From positions 1-64,000 of the forward strand of contig NZ_PVBM01000026.1 in the NCBI RefSeq assembly GCF_002968575.1: DNA of 64,000 nt. The letters are read 5' to 3'. The first letter of the stretch is position 1. Each line of letters begins with the position of its first letter. Below, one piece after another: positions 8,493 to 17,378 of this stretch. A program made the translations under genes and the position numbers. Below the pieces are notes generated by a model. The model was not told the origin of the DNA and did not search any database. It was given only the letters and a program-made list of their open reading frames with translations. The DNA comes from Neorhizobium huautlense. GTDB lineage: Bacteria; Pseudomonadota; Alphaproteobacteria; Rhizobiales; Rhizobiaceae.

Positions 8493-10397
8493 TCAGGCCG
8501 AGGTCGCTATGCGTGGCAGTGCGTCGAGCTTAGCCGCCATCTTTGCGACCTGATCAGCAGAAACTTTCCCCTTCGCCTCCAGCTCGTCGGCAATAGCCTT
8601 CACGAGGTTCAGGTGACTGCGGACAATCTGCTTCGCCCGCTCAAATTCGGTCCGCAGTACATCGTCCACCCAGACAGCGACACAAGGGTCTTGAAGTCGA
8701 AGTGTTTCAAGGTCGCGGTCGTTTTTCGCCAGGCTATGACGAAGGCGATTGCCCATGCCCATGCCACTCTGTAGCATCGTGGCGATACGGGTGGCTTGGG
8801 CGAGATCAGAGTTCGGGCCTGCGCCAGCTCCATCGCTCACCGCCCCAAGGAGCACCTCCTCGGCAGCAATCCCCGCAAGCAGCACCACAATTCGGTCCCT
8901 GTAGGTTTTGACGGTGCGGTATGCGACGTTGGGTACCTCGAAGTATGCCCCACCACCCGGCACCGTCTCACTGTCGTTACGCGTATGATCGATGATCATG
9001 GCCCCGTAGAACTTGCCATGATCGAGCGCGACGACTGCAACGGTGTGGCCCGCCTCATGGACCGCGAGTGCGCGCCGCAACGCGCCTGTGATTGGCACCA
9101 TTTCTGGCAACGATTTCGAAATGTCAGCCATGGTGACATCCCGTTTGGCCCGTCGGGCAATGCGCTTCGCATCTCGGGCCACCTTGGCAAGATCAGCTCC
9201 GGAAAACCCGTTGGTGGCTGCCATCAATTTCGGATGATGCTTTCTCGTCAGAACCTGACCGAGCTGTTGCTGAAGGATAGCGATCCTGTCTGATGCAGTC
9301 GGGAGGGGAATAGCAACATGTCTGTTCAATCGCCCGGGTCGCAAGATGGCAGGATCGACACGACCGAGAGCATTGGTTGCGCCGATCACGACGACGCCTT
9401 CACGCCCGTCGAGCCCGTCCAACAACTCCAAAAAACCATTCACCACCTGCGTGCTGTAGTCTCTGTTATCGGCTGCGAAGGAATTGCGGTCGCCGAAGCT
9501 GTCCAACTCGTCACAGAATAGAATGCAAGGCGCACTTTCCTTCGCTTTTTCGAAGTCAGCTCTCATAGCCTTCAGAAGGTCGCCAAGGTGACCTCTTGAT
9601 TGCCACCTCGCCAAGGATGTCGCGATGATCGGCACGTTGCACTGCCGGGCCAAGGCTGCGGCAAATTGCGTCTTTCCAACCCCTGGCGGTCCTGAAAGCA
9701 CGATCCCGGTGTCAACTTCCGACCAATCGATCTTGCCTCGCTGCCAGTCGATCAAGTCCTGGGCAAGCTCCATTCCCCAATCCTTCGCTTGACCATAGCC
9801 GAACATGTCCTGCAACGACGGCAGGCTTTCGCTCTTCGCACTCGACGATTTGGCATCGAGGGCAGAAGCCTCGGCTAGGCGCGCCAACGCGTTCCCGATT
9901 GTACGGCCTCGCCGCAATGCCGCCCAAACATGCAGTAGCGGATAAGACATCGCCTCTTCCGCTTCAGAGGGACTGATGTCGATCTGATAGGCAATGCGGC
10001 ATCCGATCCGGAAGTCCATTGTCGAGATCGGCGGGATGTCGACTTCGACGTCAACTTTCAAGAAAACTTGAAAAGGAAGTTCGGCACCCTGTTCCCTGAA
10101 AATGAGAAGGCGGCGCTTTCGGCTGAAGTCCCCGTCCATCCTCTTGAGAATGGTCCTTGGCTTATCGGTAGCCGCGATCATCATGTAGGCCATGTCGTCT
10201 CGATCCGAAGAAAATCGAAGCAAGAGATTCTCGGCGCACGGGTCGTAGTCTTCGCCAGATCGGTCTGACGGAACGTTCAGCAGGACCACACTGTCAGCGC
10301 CTCTGATAAAATCAGGGGCCTTCCTGAGTGCCCGTTTAAGCGTGCAGTACAACGCTGCGTCCTGCGGTGTTTTCAGGGAATGCTTTGTTTTAGGCAC
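8493..10397 (-). CDS. Soluble FtsH-like AAA+ ATPase with M41 zinc-peptidase domain
   Basis: The 634-residue protein has a unique N-terminal region of about 200 residues. It is followed by an AAA+ domain: Walker A GPPGVGKT at about 236-243, Walker B CILFCDELDS near 291-300, and ILRPGRLNRH as the second region of homology. The M41 peptidase domain carries HEAGH at about 447-451, plus a downstream NSDLAQAT that supplies the third zinc ligand. FtsH and i-AAA proteases degrade proteins with ATP. Unlike FtsH, this protein has no N-terminal membrane helices, so it is probably cytosolic with a different substrate-recruiting domain. The GTG start at 10397 sits after an excellent GAGGAGG ribosome-binding site. 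It is the second gene of the leftward operon controlled from about 11160. Confidence 0.85.
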   Translation of the reverse strand: MPKTKHSLKTPQDAALYCTLKRALRKAPDFIRGADSVVLLNVPSDRSGEDYDPCAENLLLRFSSDRDDMAYMMIAATDKPRTILKRMDGDFSRKRRLLIFREQGAELPFQVFLKVDVEVDIPPISTMDFRIGCRIAYQIDISPSEAEEAMSYPLLHVWAALRRGRTIGNALARLAEASALDAKSSSAKSESLPSLQDMFGYGQAKDWGMELAQDLIDWQRGKIDWSEVDTGIVLSGPPGVGKTQFAAALARQCNVPIIATSLARWQSRGHLGDLLKAMRADFEKAKESAPCILFCDELDSFGDRNSFAADNRDYSTQVVNGFLELLDGLDGREGVVVIGATNALGRVDPAILRPGRLNRHVAIPLPTASDRIAILQQQLGQVLTRKHHPKLMAATNGFSGADLAKVARDAKRIARRAKRDVTMADISKSLPEMVPITGALRRALAVHEAGHTVAVVALDHGKFYGAMIIDHTRNDSETVPGGGAYFEVPNVAYRTVKTYRDRIVVLLAGIAAEEVLLGAVSDGAGAGPNSDLAQATRIATMLQSGMGMGNRLRHSLAKNDRDLETLRLQDPCVAVWVDDVLRTEFERAKQIVRSHLNLVKAIADELEAKGKVSADQVAKMAAKLDALPRIATSA

Positions 10398-10457
10398 AGT
10401 TATCCTCCTCGCAGCCTGAGGCGCGAATTTTTGAACAGGGAATTTTGTGGTGATGGG

Positions 10458-11054
10458 TCAGCCGCGATAGCGGCGAACAACGGTCTCTGGCCCGATAAGT
10501 GCGGTGTCGAGATCGATCTCGATCAAACGCGCGGCAGCCATATTTGCCAGACCACGTATCGGCATGATCTCTCGGAATACGGTGAGGCTCTCAGCCAGGG
10601 TCAGGGAAGATTGTTCATCCAGAACGGACAGCAATCTCACCCGGTCCCCCAAGCTCACTTCACCGCCCGAGCATTGAAGCAGGTCTTTGCAATTCTTCAG
10701 ACGGATCGGATCGATGTCTCCACGCGACATGGTCCGGTATGTGAACCCTTCACGGATGATTGCCTCGGCCACCCATGGGGGTGGGCGTCGCTGCCCAACG
10801 GCATCGATGACCAGGATGTCGAACTGACGTTCGGCGACAAAATCCGGAGAATAGGTATCAAACCCATGGCGCAGCTTCAGAGAACGGCAGTTCCAGCTCG
10901 AAATTTCGTCGTCGAATTCCAACAAGCATGCTACATCACGCGCCAGTTGGTCCCTGGCGATGAAACGGCCTACGCAACGGTTGAATTTGGGCTGAGAGAG
11001 AATGGTTTGCGACGTACGGAACGTCTTGCCAGAAGGCAACGACTGAATACTCAT
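10458..11054 (-). CDS. TnsA/PD-(D/E)XK-nuclease-like protein, first gene of SOS-type operon
   Basis: The 198-residue protein has the layout of the TnsA-type PD-(D/E)XK fold: ACLLEFDDEISSWNCRSLKL, then TYSPDFVAERQFDILVIDAV, where SPDF and the following strand would supply acidic residues. The canonical final Lys is not obvious. The rest is helical. This is a structural guess, not a firm family call. It is the first gene after the promoter and LexA-type box at about 11159-11187, with a leader of roughly 100 bases, and ends 60 bases before the FtsH-like protease start. It could be a DNA-end-binding sensor or nuclease for the operon. Confidence 0.6.
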   Translation of the reverse strand: MSIQSLPSGKTFRTSQTILSQPKFNRCVGRFIARDQLARDVACLLEFDDEISSWNCRSLKLRHGFDTYSPDFVAERQFDILVIDAVGQRRPPPWVAEAIIREGFTYRTMSRGDIDPIRLKNCKDLLQCSGGEVSLGDRVRLLSVLDEQSSLTLAESLTVFREIMPIRGLANMAAARLIEIDLDTALIGPETVVRRYRG

Positions 11055-11155
11055 CTACACAACTCGAATATACACGCAATTGACGACAGCCTCTCGCGAG
11101 GCGGTGGATCAGCGGGATATCCGTATGATGTGTAGGGTCGCGTTTTTCATGGGAA

Positions 11156-11187
11156 GAACGAATAGGGAACAATATCGAGCGTGTCAA
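11156..11187 (-). promoter_or_regulatory. Promoter with overlapping LexA-type SOS box
   Basis: Read on the minus strand, TTGACA at 11187-11182 is followed by a 17-base spacer and TATTCG at 11164-11159, a good sigma-70 promoter. Overlapping the -10, the sequence GTTC, seven bases, GTTC (11170-11156) matches exactly the GTTC-N7-GTTC LexA operator known from alphaproteobacteria. Transcription would run leftward into the gene at 11054. The overlap of operator and -10 is the classic layout for LexA repression, so the operon 11054 to 6601 is predicted to be induced by DNA damage. Confidence 0.65.
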
Positions 11188-11215
11188 TGGTCTTTTTTGG
11201 AAGAGGCGACACTGG

Positions 11216-11440
11216 CTATTTCTCCACGGAGTTCGCCAGAGCCTTCTTCAATTCGGCCATGGTTAGACTTTTCACATGCTCTGGGCTGTAGAGGACCACG
11301 TCACGATCCACCTTCAACGCGGTCCTGATGTCTACACTCGGCTGCAGCTTCAGCCGTCCCAGTATCGCACCAGTCGCCGGGTCGGAAACGCATATGCTGA
11401 CGATTGCGCCTTGTATCGCTTGAAGAACTGGATCGGCCAT
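11216..11440 (-). CDS. Small hypothetical protein next to QatABCD
   Basis: A 74-residue protein starting MADPVLQAIQGAIV, with the start at the ATG at 11440 because GGAG lies at a good distance upstream. A longer frame to 11560 lacks a good ribosome-binding site. It has no membrane segment and no recognised family. It is divergent from qatA, and its stop is about 30 bases before the SOS-type promoter on the same strand, so read-through into that operon is possible. Confidence 0.6.
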   Translation of the reverse strand: MADPVLQAIQGAIVSICVSDPATGAILGRLKLQPSVDIRTALKVDRDVVLYSPEHVKSLTMAELKKALANSVEK

Positions 11441-11660
11441 TTGCTTTGTGTCTCCATGCTGCCTGCATTTGTGTCGATGCAACTGGGATTGGCTATCGTC
11501 AAATGTCGACGACATCCCGAAGCTATCACAACGAGTACCCAGCTCGAACAATCGTCTCATTCTGTGGATGAACGTAGACTAAAACACAAATACGCTCTGA
11601 CTGCGCTTGCATCGGTTGCAATCAACAGCGACGCTCACCCTCTCATTGAGGATGGCTGGG
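11441..11660. other. Divergent control region upstream of qatA
   Basis: No gene seen. The stretch separates the small leftward gene from the rightward Qat operon and must hold their promoters; I could not identify -35/-10 boxes with confidence. Confidence 0.35.
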
Positions 11661-13595
11661 ATGTGGGCGGACGTAGAAACTGGTCGTGATTTCCTGAATT
11701 TCAATGTCATGGCGAGTTTGGTCTCGCAGATGATCCTCGACGCGAAAGGCCAGGCACTGAGCATTGGCATCTCGGGCGGCTGGGGCGTTGGCAAATCGTC
11801 AATGGTGAAACTTGTCGAAGCTGATCTGAATGCTCGGATTAAGGAAGCGCAAAAGCAAGACACCGGAGGGGCCAAAGGAAAGCAGTCACTACTCTTCGTC
11901 AATTTCAATGCTTGGCTCTATCAAGGACACGACGACGCGAAGGCGGCCCTCATGGAGGAAATCGCTGACGCTCTAACGAAATGCGCAACGGAACAAGAAA
12001 CGAGCGTTGAAAAAGGCGTCAAACTTCTCAAGCGCATCGATGTTTTTAGGAGCCTCAGGTTTGTGGGCGAACTCGCAGCGACCGTTTACACTGGCGTGCC
12101 AGTCGGGGCGCTCGCACGCGCCGGAAAAGGCGTTTACGATAGCCTCACCGACGGCGACATTACCAGTGACGACTACGACTCCGCCTCTTCAACGATAAAA
12201 GAACACGCGGAATCGGCGCAAGGTCTGCTTAAACCGTCCGAGAAGCGCCAACAGACTCCTCCTCAGATGATCCACGCAATTCGGACCGAGTTCGAGGAGC
12301 TACTGGATGATCTGAAGGTAACTTTGGTGGTGTTTGTCGACGACCTGGATCGTTGTCTTCCGCCGACAGTGATCGGGACACTTGAGGCGATGCGCCTCTT
12401 CCTCTTCATGAAGCGGACAGCCTTCATTATCGCGGCTGACGACAAAATGATCAAAGAAGCGGTTCGGGTCCACTTTCCAGGCACCAAGGTGGATGATGAC
12501 ATCGTCATTAGTTACTTCGACAAGCTCATCCAAGTTCCGCTCCGAGTCCCGCCGCTCGGCACGAATGAGGTGAAGGCTTACCTGATGATGCTCTTCGTCG
12601 AGAATACTGTGATTTACGAGGACAGCGCCACCGATAAACAAGCAAAGGAACAGGTTCGAATTGCCGTCAACCAGCGCCTCGCCACCAGTTGGAAAGGGGA
12701 GGCTGTAGATGCCGAGTTTGTGCAGGGACTGATCAAGCAGTGTCCGGAATCGCTGAAAGCAGAGCTTGAGCTTGCTGACCGTCTTGCACGCCAGATGATT
12801 ATTTCGCCCAAAGTGAACGGAAATCCTCGCCTTATAAAGCGCTTCATGAACACCTTATCCATCCGGCGAAGCCTTGCGAAGGTGCAGCATATCACTGTCA
12901 ACGACGCAATGTTCGCAAAGCTCATGCTGTTCGAGCGATTTGCCTCAGCAACGTCATTCAATTCGCTAACCGAACTGATTAGCACCGCATCGCACGGAAA
13001 ATCGGAAATCCTTCGTGATCTTGAAGCCGACGTTCGTAAGGGCGAAGCTATCGATGAAGGGCGCTGGCCACCAGGATGGAAAGAAGACGCAAAGCTCATT
13101 GAAGACTGGCTGAAACTTCCGCCCGACTTGGGAGGGATCGATCTTCGAGGGGCACTTCATGTAGGTCGGGAAAGCGCCCCGATTATCGCTGCCGAGAACA
13201 AACTGTCAAAAAGCGCGGCATCACTTCTCACTCAACTTCTGGCCCTGAAGATTCAACCGACACAGTCGGTCAAAGTACAGTTCACCACAGTTACACCTGA
13301 CGAGCGGGCGCTGATCATGACCAGCTTGTTGGACAAAGCGAGTGCTGAGACCGAATGGGGAACGCCTTCGATACTTTATGGGCTTGGCGCGATGGCGGAG
13401 AATGACGTCGTACAGGCTGAACGCTTGATCGTGTTCTTCGGGAATGTGCCCTCTTCAGCACTCAAAGCTGGCCTCATCCCGCGACTGGCCACGTCCGAGT
13501 GGGGAAAGAAAGTTATAGTTGGGCTGGCAAAGCGTCCCGATCTTCCGACCACCGTCAGCAAAGCCGTAGCTGCCGAATTAAAGGCGGGCAAATAA
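11661..13595 (+). CDS. qatA: QatA, KAP-family P-loop ATPase of QatABCD anti-phage system
   Basis: The protein has about 644 residues. The Walker A motif GGWGVGKS is at about 39-46. FVNFNAWLYQGHDDAKAAL, VFVDDLDRC (Walker B, about 222-230) and AFIIAADD are hallmarks of KAP NTPases. KAP ATPases are the A component of the Qat defence system. I start it at the ATG at 11661 because TGAGG lies nine bases upstream; an ATG at 11652 abuts that site and a further upstream frame start lacks one. The stop overlaps the qatB start (TAATG), as expected for a tight four-gene operon A-B-C-D. The QatA biochemical role is not established. Confidence 0.9.
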   Translation: MWADVETGRDFLNFNVMASLVSQMILDAKGQALSIGISGGWGVGKSSMVKLVEADLNARIKEAQKQDTGGAKGKQSLLFVNFNAWLYQGHDDAKAALMEEIADALTKCATEQETSVEKGVKLLKRIDVFRSLRFVGELAATVYTGVPVGALARAGKGVYDSLTDGDITSDDYDSASSTIKEHAESAQGLLKPSEKRQQTPPQMIHAIRTEFEELLDDLKVTLVVFVDDLDRCLPPTVIGTLEAMRLFLFMKRTAFIIAADDKMIKEAVRVHFPGTKVDDDIVISYFDKLIQVPLRVPPLGTNEVKAYLMMLFVENTVIYEDSATDKQAKEQVRIAVNQRLATSWKGEAVDAEFVQGLIKQCPESLKAELELADRLARQMIISPKVNGNPRLIKRFMNTLSIRRSLAKVQHITVNDAMFAKLMLFERFASATSFNSLTELISTASHGKSEILRDLEADVRKGEAIDEGRWPPGWKEDAKLIEDWLKLPPDLGGIDLRGALHVGRESAPIIAAENKLSKSAASLLTQLLALKIQPTQSVKVQFTTVTPDERALIMTSLLDKASAETEWGTPSILYGLGAMAENDVVQAERLIVFFGNVPSSALKAGLIPRLATSEWGKKVIVGLAKRPDLPTTVSKAVAAELKAGK

Positions 13596-14521
13596 TGGGC
13601 ACGTCGAAGACGAGTAGCGGTCCCGGCAAAAATGTCCCTCTGGTGCCGAACTGGGTGGGACCAGATGCTCCAACGCCACAAGTACCGTCTAAGCCTTTGA
13701 CGCAGCCAGGAGATGGCGGTTCGCCGTCGCCTTCACCAAAGCCACCAGAAAAGCGACCTGATGGACCGGCTCCTCCCAAAAAGCCGAATGAGGCACCCCC
13801 AGATCAGGGTCAGGAAAACCCAACACCGACTGACCTAGCTCCCGCACGGAGATTCACGTCAGCCCGTCGCGCAATCGGCAACTTTGCCAAGACAGGTGAT
13901 AGCCGTAGTCTCCGGAGCGCACTCGGCAACTATGTGAAGAAGGGATACGGTGGGTCGGCAACGACTTCCCGTCGAATGAGTAAATCCTCTTCTGCTGCCG
14001 CAGGGGTGTTCGATATCTTATCTCGGGGCGATGGCGCTCCTACTGTCGACGGTGAGAAATCAGAACTCGATGTTTCGACCTTGGCGGGCCTATCGCACAG
14101 TGAGGTTGCCGAACGGATTGCGGAGGCAGTCAATCCTGGTGAAGTGTCGCTCGACGATGCCGGTGTACGCGAAGCGATTGCCGAGGCCGTCAGTTCGGTT
14201 CTCAATGAGAACGAAAATGCCGATGTCACCAATCTCCCGCCTGAATTGGCGGAGGAATGCTTCGTCAGAACCCTGTCGTACTCCGCCTTCAATATTCTGG
14301 TTGCTGACATTGGTGCCTCCGTCCAGCGAGCGGCTCATGGTAGCGCTGTTCTGGCAAATGACCGGCTCAAGGAAATCAGCGACTTCGTTCGGGAAGCGTA
14401 CCGGACGCAATACGTGAAGGTGAAGGCAATCGGCTCAAAAATCAGCCGCAGCACATCGGCGAAAATCGCCCGCGACGTCACTGCCCAGGTTATGGACATT
14501 TTCGAAAGCTATCTCGAATGA
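13595..14521 (+). CDS. qatB: QatB, Pro-rich protein of QatABCD system
   Basis: The 308-residue protein starts at the ATG overlapping the qatA stop and has AAGGCGGG as ribosome-binding site. The first 90 residues are disordered, rich in Pro, Gly, Ser and Lys (for example PSPKPPEKRPDGPAPPKK). A Ser/Arg-rich linker and a helical C-terminal domain (about 170-308) follow. No enzymatic motif is visible. Identification rests on position between a KAP ATPase and a QueC-like gene, where Qat systems encode QatB. Its TGA overlaps the next ATG as ATGA. Confidence 0.85.
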   Translation: MGTSKTSSGPGKNVPLVPNWVGPDAPTPQVPSKPLTQPGDGGSPSPSPKPPEKRPDGPAPPKKPNEAPPDQGQENPTPTDLAPARRFTSARRAIGNFAKTGDSRSLRSALGNYVKKGYGGSATTSRRMSKSSSAAAGVFDILSRGDGAPTVDGEKSELDVSTLAGLSHSEVAERIAEAVNPGEVSLDDAGVREAIAEAVSSVLNENENADVTNLPPELAEECFVRTLSYSAFNILVADIGASVQRAAHGSAVLANDRLKEISDFVREAYRTQYVKVKAIGSKISRSTSAKIARDVTAQVMDIFESYLE

Positions 14522-15852
14522 AGATCGCAGCGCTCCGACCCGATCAGCCATCCCCCTCCGGCATTGATCATCGCATCAGCATATTCGAAGGTGATCTAGG
14601 CGCTCTGAGCCGGACATCTGGCCACGCAGGATTATCCGTTGCCAGCGAACTCTTCAAATGGGCGGGGCGGTCGCCATCGACAATGGCATGGGATTTTACT
14701 GCATTGGCGCTCGGCGTGGTGGGTGCTGACCGACTGGTGAACCGAGCAACCGTCAGCCCTGATGGCTGGACCCGTGAGATCGAACTGACCGTCGGAGTCA
14801 GCGACCCTCATCGATGGCAAGTGCTGTCCGAAAAGATTTCGGCAATGCTCTCGTTCCTGACGGGTGACTTCTGGAATCTGACCTTTGTTGAAGGCGGATA
14901 TCATCCAGCTCCTCCCAAGAAGATCGCTGGTTCACGACCGGAAACCTGCGTGGCTCTCCTGTCGGGCGGCCTGGACAGTCTTATTGGTGCCATTGATATG
15001 GAAACCAAGGGTGTTGATCACCCAGTATATGTATCGAATAGGGTTCGCGGTGACGTGGCCAAACAAGAGAAGTTTGCCGCGCGAACCGGTGCTGGACAGC
15101 GACTTCTCTCGCTCAACGCTGATCCGAGGACTTCAGGCGTTGCTGCCGAAATCTCTCAGCGCCCCCGTTCCATTGTGTTCATCGCGTTTGGAGTGCTCGC
15201 TGCTACGCTCTTGGATAAATATGTTGCTGGTGAAACCGTCGACCTTCATACGCCGGAGAACGGGTTTATCAGTTTGAATGTGCCTCTCACGACGATGAGG
15301 AGAGGTAGCCTCAGCACGAGAACGACGCATCCGAAGTTCATTGAGATGCTCCAGAGCCTACTCGACGAACTTGGCATAAAGGTCCGGCTTTGCAACCTGT
15401 ACCAGTTCAAAACAAAGGGCGTGATGATGGCGGAATGCCGAAGCCAAGAGCTTCTGGCCGAACTGGCTCCAATATCGATGAGTTGCGGACGCGCTGGGCG
15501 CAGCTACACGCATTGTGGTCGGTGCCTACCTTGCCTGGTCCGTCGATCTGCATTCTTGAAATGGAGTGGGCGGATCGATGGAGATACCACAGCCTATATC
15601 CATCCCAAGGTGGAACTCACCGTGCAGGGTCGCATCAACAACGAGTTTCATGGTAAGGCGTTCGCCGAGTATGACGACGTCATGCAGACGTTGACCGCCC
15701 TCGACTATGTAAATCGGCATGGCGCTCGCCGTTGGATTGGTCCGGCGATTGGAGCAACATCCTTCGGCGCAAAGGCTGATGAGTATCGGAAAGTGGCCGA
15801 GGACGGTCTCCTGGAAATAGGCGAGTTTCTCGAAGCGACCGGACTCCGATGA
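14518..15852 (+). CDS. qatC: QatC, QueC-like enzyme of QatABCD system
   Basis: The 444-residue protein has the PP-loop ATPase motif LLSGGLDSLIG near residue 147 and a Cys cluster HCGRCLPC near residue 340 like the zinc site of QueC, the 7-cyano-7-deazaguanine synthase. An N-terminal extension of about 130 residues and a C-terminal extension set it apart from housekeeping QueC. In Qat systems this protein presumably modifies nucleic acid or protein in a deazaguanine-like reaction, which is inference. It overlaps qatB and qatD by four bases on each side. Confidence 0.9.
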   Translation: MKIAALRPDQPSPSGIDHRISIFEGDLGALSRTSGHAGLSVASELFKWAGRSPSTMAWDFTALALGVVGADRLVNRATVSPDGWTREIELTVGVSDPHRWQVLSEKISAMLSFLTGDFWNLTFVEGGYHPAPPKKIAGSRPETCVALLSGGLDSLIGAIDMETKGVDHPVYVSNRVRGDVAKQEKFAARTGAGQRLLSLNADPRTSGVAAEISQRPRSIVFIAFGVLAATLLDKYVAGETVDLHTPENGFISLNVPLTTMRRGSLSTRTTHPKFIEMLQSLLDELGIKVRLCNLYQFKTKGVMMAECRSQELLAELAPISMSCGRAGRSYTHCGRCLPCLVRRSAFLKWSGRIDGDTTAYIHPKVELTVQGRINNEFHGKAFAEYDDVMQTLTALDYVNRHGARRWIGPAIGATSFGAKADEYRKVAEDGLLEIGEFLEATGLR

Positions 15853-16598
15853 TTGACATACATTGCCATCTCGATCTCTACCCTAATCCTGGACGGGTGA
15901 TCGCGGAGGCAGATGCACGTGGTGCCTTTGTTCTGGCAGTTACCACCACCCCAAAGGCTTTTCTCGGGAATGTCAGGCTGACGGAAGGCCGAAAGCGAAT
16001 TCGTGTCGCTGTGGGCCTCCATCCCGAACTAGTAGCAAGCCGTTACCGAGAGGTCGATGACGTTCGAAAATTTATGTCGCAGACCAAGTATGTGGGAGAG
16101 ATTGGCATCGATGGGTCGCCAGATTATTCGTCGAGCTTGAAACTTCAGATCGAAGTGTTTTCGACAATTCTGAAGGACGCCGAGGCTCATGGGGGTAAGA
16201 TTCTGTCGATCCACTCTCGCGGAGCGGCGACGGCGGTGCTGGACGGCATCGAAAAGAACCTCATTACAAGCATACCTATCCTCCATTGGTTCAGCGGTAC
16301 GCGGAAGGAATTGGATCGAGCCATTGAGTTGGGCTGTTGGTTTAGCGTGGGACCAGCGATGTTGCGCGGCCGGAAAGGACGCGAGTTACTGGCTTTAATG
16401 CCTCGCAATAGGCTTCTAACGGAGACCGACGGGCCGTTCACCTCCGATGGGGGCATTCCGTTTATGCCTTGGGACGTAGAAGCGGCTTTGCCTATTTGGG
16501 CGGACGCTTGGAGTTGTTCGATCAGCGAGGTTGATCGCAGCATCCGCCTGAACCTGCGCAAGCTCCTGTCCACTCTTGACCAGCCACACGCCGAATAA
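15849..16598 (+). CDS. qatD: QatD, TatD-family metal-dependent hydrolase/DNase
   Basis: The 249-residue protein has TatD metal ligands in order: MIDIHCHLD, VGLHPE, GEIGIDGSPDY, SIHSRGA, LHWFSG and LLTETDGPF. TatD enzymes are metal-dependent deoxyribonucleases with a TIM-barrel fold. As the last gene of the QatABCD operon it overlaps qatC by ATGA. The length is normal for the family and all ligand motifs are intact, so the system looks functional. Confidence 0.9.
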   Translation: MIDIHCHLDLYPNPGRVIAEADARGAFVLAVTTTPKAFLGNVRLTEGRKRIRVAVGLHPELVASRYREVDDVRKFMSQTKYVGEIGIDGSPDYSSSLKLQIEVFSTILKDAEAHGGKILSIHSRGAATAVLDGIEKNLITSIPILHWFSGTRKELDRAIELGCWFSVGPAMLRGRKGRELLALMPRNRLLTETDGPFTSDGGIPFMPWDVEAALPIWADAWSCSISEVDRSIRLNLRKLLSTLDQPHAE

Positions 16599-16792
16599 TC
16601 AAATACCGCTTCCGCATGTCTCAGCCCTCGAATATACTTTGACGTAGAAGACAATCTCCGACAAGCTTAAGGTGTAGCGGCGGGACATTTCTCGTTAATG
16701 CAGAAGTACATAACGTAGCGGAAGAAGTGGCTACGCCAGCAATCCGAGAACTTTGGATTGCTGGGGGTCAATCAGGCGGCCGGAGATACGAG

Positions 16793-17026
16793 ATGGCACC
16801 AAGAAAGGTAGTCGATGCCCGTGCGGATCGTGAAGGCGACATCACGCACGTAAAGCTGGATGGAAACAAGAATTTCACACCGCTGAAGAAGGCAATGGAA
16901 TTGGCGGATCGCGGCGAAATTTCCAATGCGCATTCCGTTCGCCGCAGCAATGCGAAGCCGCATTTGCGAACTAACCCGGACGGAAAGAAGACCAATAACT
17001 TGGACGACATGGCCGGTGACGATTAA
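16793..17026 (+). CDS. DUF3892 family protein
   Basis: The 77-residue protein has the DUF3892 pattern: a first strand ending ITHVKLDG, then FTPLKKAMELADRGEI, then HLRTNPDGKKTNNLDD. The function of the family is unknown; such proteins are small and soluble and occur on mobile islands. The ATG at 16793 has GGAG seven bases upstream; an upstream in-frame start at 16727 has none. It follows qatD after a 194-base gap in which I see no gene. Confidence 0.75.
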   Translation: MAPRKVVDARADREGDITHVKLDGNKNFTPLKKAMELADRGEISNAHSVRRSNAKPHLRTNPDGKKTNNLDDMAGDD

Positions 17027-17077
17027 CATCGAGATTCAACCTGCGCGTCTGATTTGTCGGGATGGGGGGCGATTTTC

Positions 17078-17215
17078 ATGGTTGGCGGATGGGATAAACA
17101 TCCAGGTCCAGACAATGACTTTGCGCCAAAGCCTTGGACAACTACTAAATGGGTGGTCTTCTTCCTTTCCGCCTTTGTTGCCATAGTTGGCCTAGCGTAT
17201 CTCAATTGGCCGTGA
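17078..17215 (+). CDS. Small single-pass membrane protein
   Basis: A 45-residue frame from the ATG at 17078 to TGA at 17215. GGGGGGC lies just upstream as a ribosome-binding site. The N-terminal half is hydrophilic (PGPDNDFAPKPWTTTK) and residues about 25-42 form one transmembrane helix (WVVFFLSAFVAIVGLAYL). No known family is recognised. It follows the DUF3892 gene by about 50 bases and may belong to the same transcript. The clear amphipathic split and the good start signal argue that it is real. Confidence 0.6.
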   Translation: MVGGWDKHPGPDNDFAPKPWTTTKWVVFFLSAFVAIVGLAYLNWP

Positions 17216-17378
17216 TCGATATCCATCAGATATCCAATACGGAGATGCCATGGAATTTCTCTCTCGGGAGTCTGTCGCATTCGCCTGTTGACGAGCACCT
17301 AGTTAGAAACGCTTTCCGTTGAGTTTCAATGCCATTTCAGTTGAATGGCGACTAACGAAATCTTCCTGGAGTTCCATC

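Noticed and set aside
17319-17378. Longer N-terminus for the RiPP precursor from a TTG
   Set aside because: No ribosome-binding site before the TTG, while the GTG at 17379 has GGAG at ideal distance.
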